Origin: CAYYHA01 sp964471535 | GTDB taxonomy: Bacteria; Myxococcota; Myxococcia; SLRQ01 | Reading direction: 5' to 3' | DNA: 8,053 bases | NCBI GenBank assembly: GCA_964471535.1 | Contig: CAYYHA010000198.1 | Span: 1 to 8,053 of the forward strand | The notes under the pieces: generated by a model | What the model was told of the DNA's origin: nothing | Database searches by the model: none | Seen by the model: only the letters and a program-made list of their open reading frames with translations | In this document: positions 6,844 to 8,053 of the stretch, piece after piece | Layout of the letters: every line of letters begins with the position of its first letter | Numbering within the stretch: the first letter of the stretch is position 1 | Position numbers and translations under genes: made by a program

Positions 6844-7131
6844 ATGCACCTCGGCAAGGTCGTGGGCACCGTGGTCTCCACCCGCAAGGAGGAGACCCTG
6901 GAGAGCCTGCGTTTCATGGTGGTGCGCCCCATCGACCCGAGCGGCCGGGAAACCGGATCGCCGGTGGTCGCGGCCGATGCCGTGGGCGCGGGCGTGGGGG
7001 AGGTGGTCCTCTACGCCAGCGGCTCCTCGGCCCGGCAGACGGTGCAGACCAAGGACCGGCCGGTGGACGCAACCATCATGGCGATCGTGGACGAGGTGGA
7101 GATCGGCGGCGAGACCACCTACCGGAAGTAG
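6844..7131 (+). CDS. BMC-P vertex protein (EutN/CcmL family)
   Basis: The product is 95 residues, the usual length for pentamer-forming proteins that cap the 12 vertices of a microcompartment shell. Family features are the opening MHLGKVVGTVVSTRK, the central AADAVGAGVGEVVLYASGSS with its Ser-Ala-Arg continuation, and the closing PVDATIMAIVDEVEI. It begins 14 bp after the BMC-H stop. The only SD-like bases, AGGA at 6828-6831, overlap that stop and lie about 12 nt from the ATG, so translation may depend on coupling to the upstream gene. With BMC-H and BMC-T it completes the minimum tile set for a closed shell. Fewer copies of this protein are needed than of BMC-H, which fits weaker initiation, although that link is an inference. 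Confidence 0.94.
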   Translation: MHLGKVVGTVVSTRKEETLESLRFMVVRPIDPSGRETGSPVVAADAVGAGVGEVVLYASGSSARQTVQTKDRPVDATIMAIVDEVEIGGETTYRK

Positions 7132-7132
7132 C

Positions 7133-7145
7133 GGGCCGGTGGCCC
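7133..7145 (+). other. Short perfect hairpin before the aldehyde dehydrogenase
   Basis: GGGCC-GGT-GGCCC forms a 5-bp all-GC stem with a 3-nt loop in the 33-bp gap after the EutN-type gene. There is no T-run, so it is not an intrinsic terminator. It could tune mRNA stability or expression between shell and enzyme genes, or be a chance product of base composition. Confidence 0.25.
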
Positions 7146-7152
7146 GGCGCCC

Positions 7153-7160
7153 GAGGAGGG
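7153..7160 (+). promoter_or_regulatory. Strong ribosome binding site for the aldehyde dehydrogenase
   Basis: GAGGAGGG lies 4 nt before the ATG at 7165 and is the best Shine-Dalgarno sequence in the BMC operon. It fixes the start that includes the encapsulation helix. The contrast with the weak or absent sites of the shell genes suggests separate control of cargo translation. Confidence 0.65.
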
Positions 7161-7164
7161 AGCC

Positions 7165-8053
7165 ATGAGCGAGATCGACGACGCCAAGATCGCTGCCATC
7201 GTGGAAGCGGTCGTTCGTCGCCTCGGCGCCGAAGGCGTCACCGTGGGGGAGACGGCGGCCCCTCCCGCCGGCGCCGCCGCTTCGGCGCGGACACCGCGGG
7301 CTCCGGGCGAGACGCTCCCCCTCTCCGTCGCCGTCGACTCCCCCGCCTCGCCCCTCTATGTCACCGGAGACAGCGACCGCAGCGTCGCCCCGGTCTACAT
7401 CCGAGGCCGGCGCGGCATCATCGACGATCTCGATCAGGCGGTGGGCGCGGCGCGGGCCGCCTACGAAGAGCTCCACTGGAAGCTCACCCTCGAGACCCGT
7501 GACCGGATCATCGCCTCGATGCGTGAAGCGGCGCGGCGGGTGCTCAAGGACATCGCACAGATGGCCGTCGAGGAGACCGGGCTCGGACGGGTGGAAGACA
7601 AGATCAAGAAGAACCTCCTGGTCATCGAGAAGACGCCGGGCACGGAGATCCTCCGCCCCATCGCCTACACCGGCGACGATGGCCTGATGCTCACCGAACG
7701 TGCGCCCTACGGTGTCATCGGTGCCATCACCCCGTGCACGAACCCCACTGAGACGATCCTGTGTAACGGCATCGGCATGGTCGCCGGCGGGAACGCGGTG
7801 GTCTTCAACGTGCACCCCGCGGCAAAGCGCACCTGCCGCTTCTTCGTGGAGGCCCTCAACGATGCCATCGTCGCGGCGGGCGGCCCGGAGAACCTGCTCA
7901 CCATGGTGGGCGAGCCGAGCATCGAGTCGGCCCAGGCGCTGATGCGGCATCCGGGCATCCGACTGCTCGTGGTCACCGGCGGCGGCGGTGTGGTGAAAGC
8001 GGCGATGCAGTCAGGAAAGCGAGCCATCTGCGCCGGCCCAGGGAACCCACCCT
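7165..8053 (+). CDS. CoA-acylating aldehyde dehydrogenase, PduP/EutE-like, N-terminal part (cut by window edge)
   Basis: The frame gives 296 codons to the edge without a stop; PduP and EutE are about 465 residues, so roughly half to two-thirds is present. Members oxidise an aldehyde to acyl-CoA with NAD+ and CoA inside microcompartments. Diagnostic blocks are ETGLGRVEDKIKKN (about 137-150), TPCTNPTETI (189-198), AGGNAVVFNVHPAAK (207-221), AAGGPENLL (237-245), VVTGGGGVV (269-277) and GPGNPP (291-296). The catalytic Cys of this family lies about 30 residues past GNPP and is therefore outside the window. Residues 5-20 form an encapsulation helix. A linker of unusual length (about 21-83) joins it to the ALDH core, which in PduP begins near residue 32. 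Cys191 stands where the enterobacterial enzymes have Ser in TPSTNP. The context of three shell genes fixes it as cargo; whether the substrate is acetaldehyde, propionaldehyde or another aldehyde cannot be told. Confidence 0.94.
   Translation, partial: MSEIDDAKIAAIVEAVVRRLGAEGVTVGETAAPPAGAAASARTPRAPGETLPLSVAVDSPASPLYVTGDSDRSVAPVYIRGRRGIIDDLDQAVGAARAAYEELHWKLTLETRDRIIASMREAARRVLKDIAQMAVEETGLGRVEDKIKKNLLVIEKTPGTEILRPIAYTGDDGLMLTERAPYGVIGAITPCTNPTETILCNGIGMVAGGNAVVFNVHPAAKRTCRFFVEALNDAIVAAGGPENLLTMVGEPSIESAQALMRHPGIRLLVVTGGGGVVKAAMQSGKRAICAGPGNPP
7177..7224 (+). other. Encapsulation peptide of the aldehyde dehydrogenase
   Basis: Residues 5-20 (DDAKIAAIVEAVVRRL) form a short amphipathic helix with hydrophobic I, I, V, V, V, L on one face and charged residues on the other. 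The Pro/Ala/Gly-rich sequence after residue 30 is a likely disordered linker. This is the known architecture of cargo-targeting peptides in PduP and EutE, which bind shell proteins from the inside. The family role is established; its function here is inferred from position and pattern. Confidence 0.8.

Noticed and set aside
7133..7145. Hairpin as a transcription terminator inside the BMC operon
   Set aside because: The stem is only 5 bp and no T-run follows. A strong ribosome binding site and the cargo gene come next.
6640..7950. 436-codon open frame on the minus strand
   Set aside because: It is antisense to four confident BMC genes; it is a shadow of their codon bias.
8029..8033. Cys in the AICAGPGNPP stretch as the ALDH catalytic cysteine
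   Set aside because: In PduP and EutE the catalytic Cys lies about 30 residues after GNPP, within an SFDxN...C motif, so it should be past the window edge.

Overview
The DNA is very GC-rich throughout, with the strong G/C third-position bias that leaves long open frames on the opposite strand. The gene content points to a Gram-negative bacterium of the myxobacterial/deltaproteobacterial type. It has an outer-membrane lipoprotein built of IPT/TIG and bacterial Ig-like repeats with a Gly-rich tail, an Ig-plus-beta-barrel outer-membrane protein, and microcompartment shell proteins that, from memory, closely resemble those of the myxobacterium Haliangium ochraceum. The taxonomic call is an inference. 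There is no rRNA, tRNA or phylogenetic marker in the window.

The window is two divergent transcription units separated by about 155 bp. The left unit (positions 1-5716, minus strand) encodes two envelope proteins. The first is a secreted protein of about 688 residues with several Ig-like domains and a C-terminal segment that looks like a small outer-membrane beta-barrel (3650-5716). The second is a very large surface lipoprotein (3650 down to 1, cut by the window edge). The stop of the first and the start of the second share one base (TGATG), so the two are probably translationally coupled. The lipoprotein frame has no stop in the window. It holds a lipobox, about eight IPT/TIG-like domains, two Big_2-like domains and the start of a Gly-rich low-complexity region. 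Two adjacent two-domain units inside it repeat with an exact 525-bp period.

The intergenic region (5717-5871) carries a plausible sigma70-type promoter in each direction and an 8-bp-arm inverted repeat between them. Both promoters sit so close to the start codons that both transcripts would be leaderless or nearly so.

The right unit (5872-8053, plus strand) is the start of a bacterial microcompartment (BMC) operon. In order it encodes a tandem-domain BMC-T trimer protein of the double-stacking, gated-pore kind, a hexameric BMC-H protein, a EutN/CcmL-type BMC-P vertex protein, and a PduP/EutE-like CoA-acylating aldehyde dehydrogenase with an N-terminal encapsulation helix (cut by the right edge). 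H, T and P tiles together are enough to make a closed shell. The dehydrogenase says the compartment handles an aldehyde, converting it to an acyl-CoA. The enzyme that makes the aldehyde, which would name the pathway, is not in the window.
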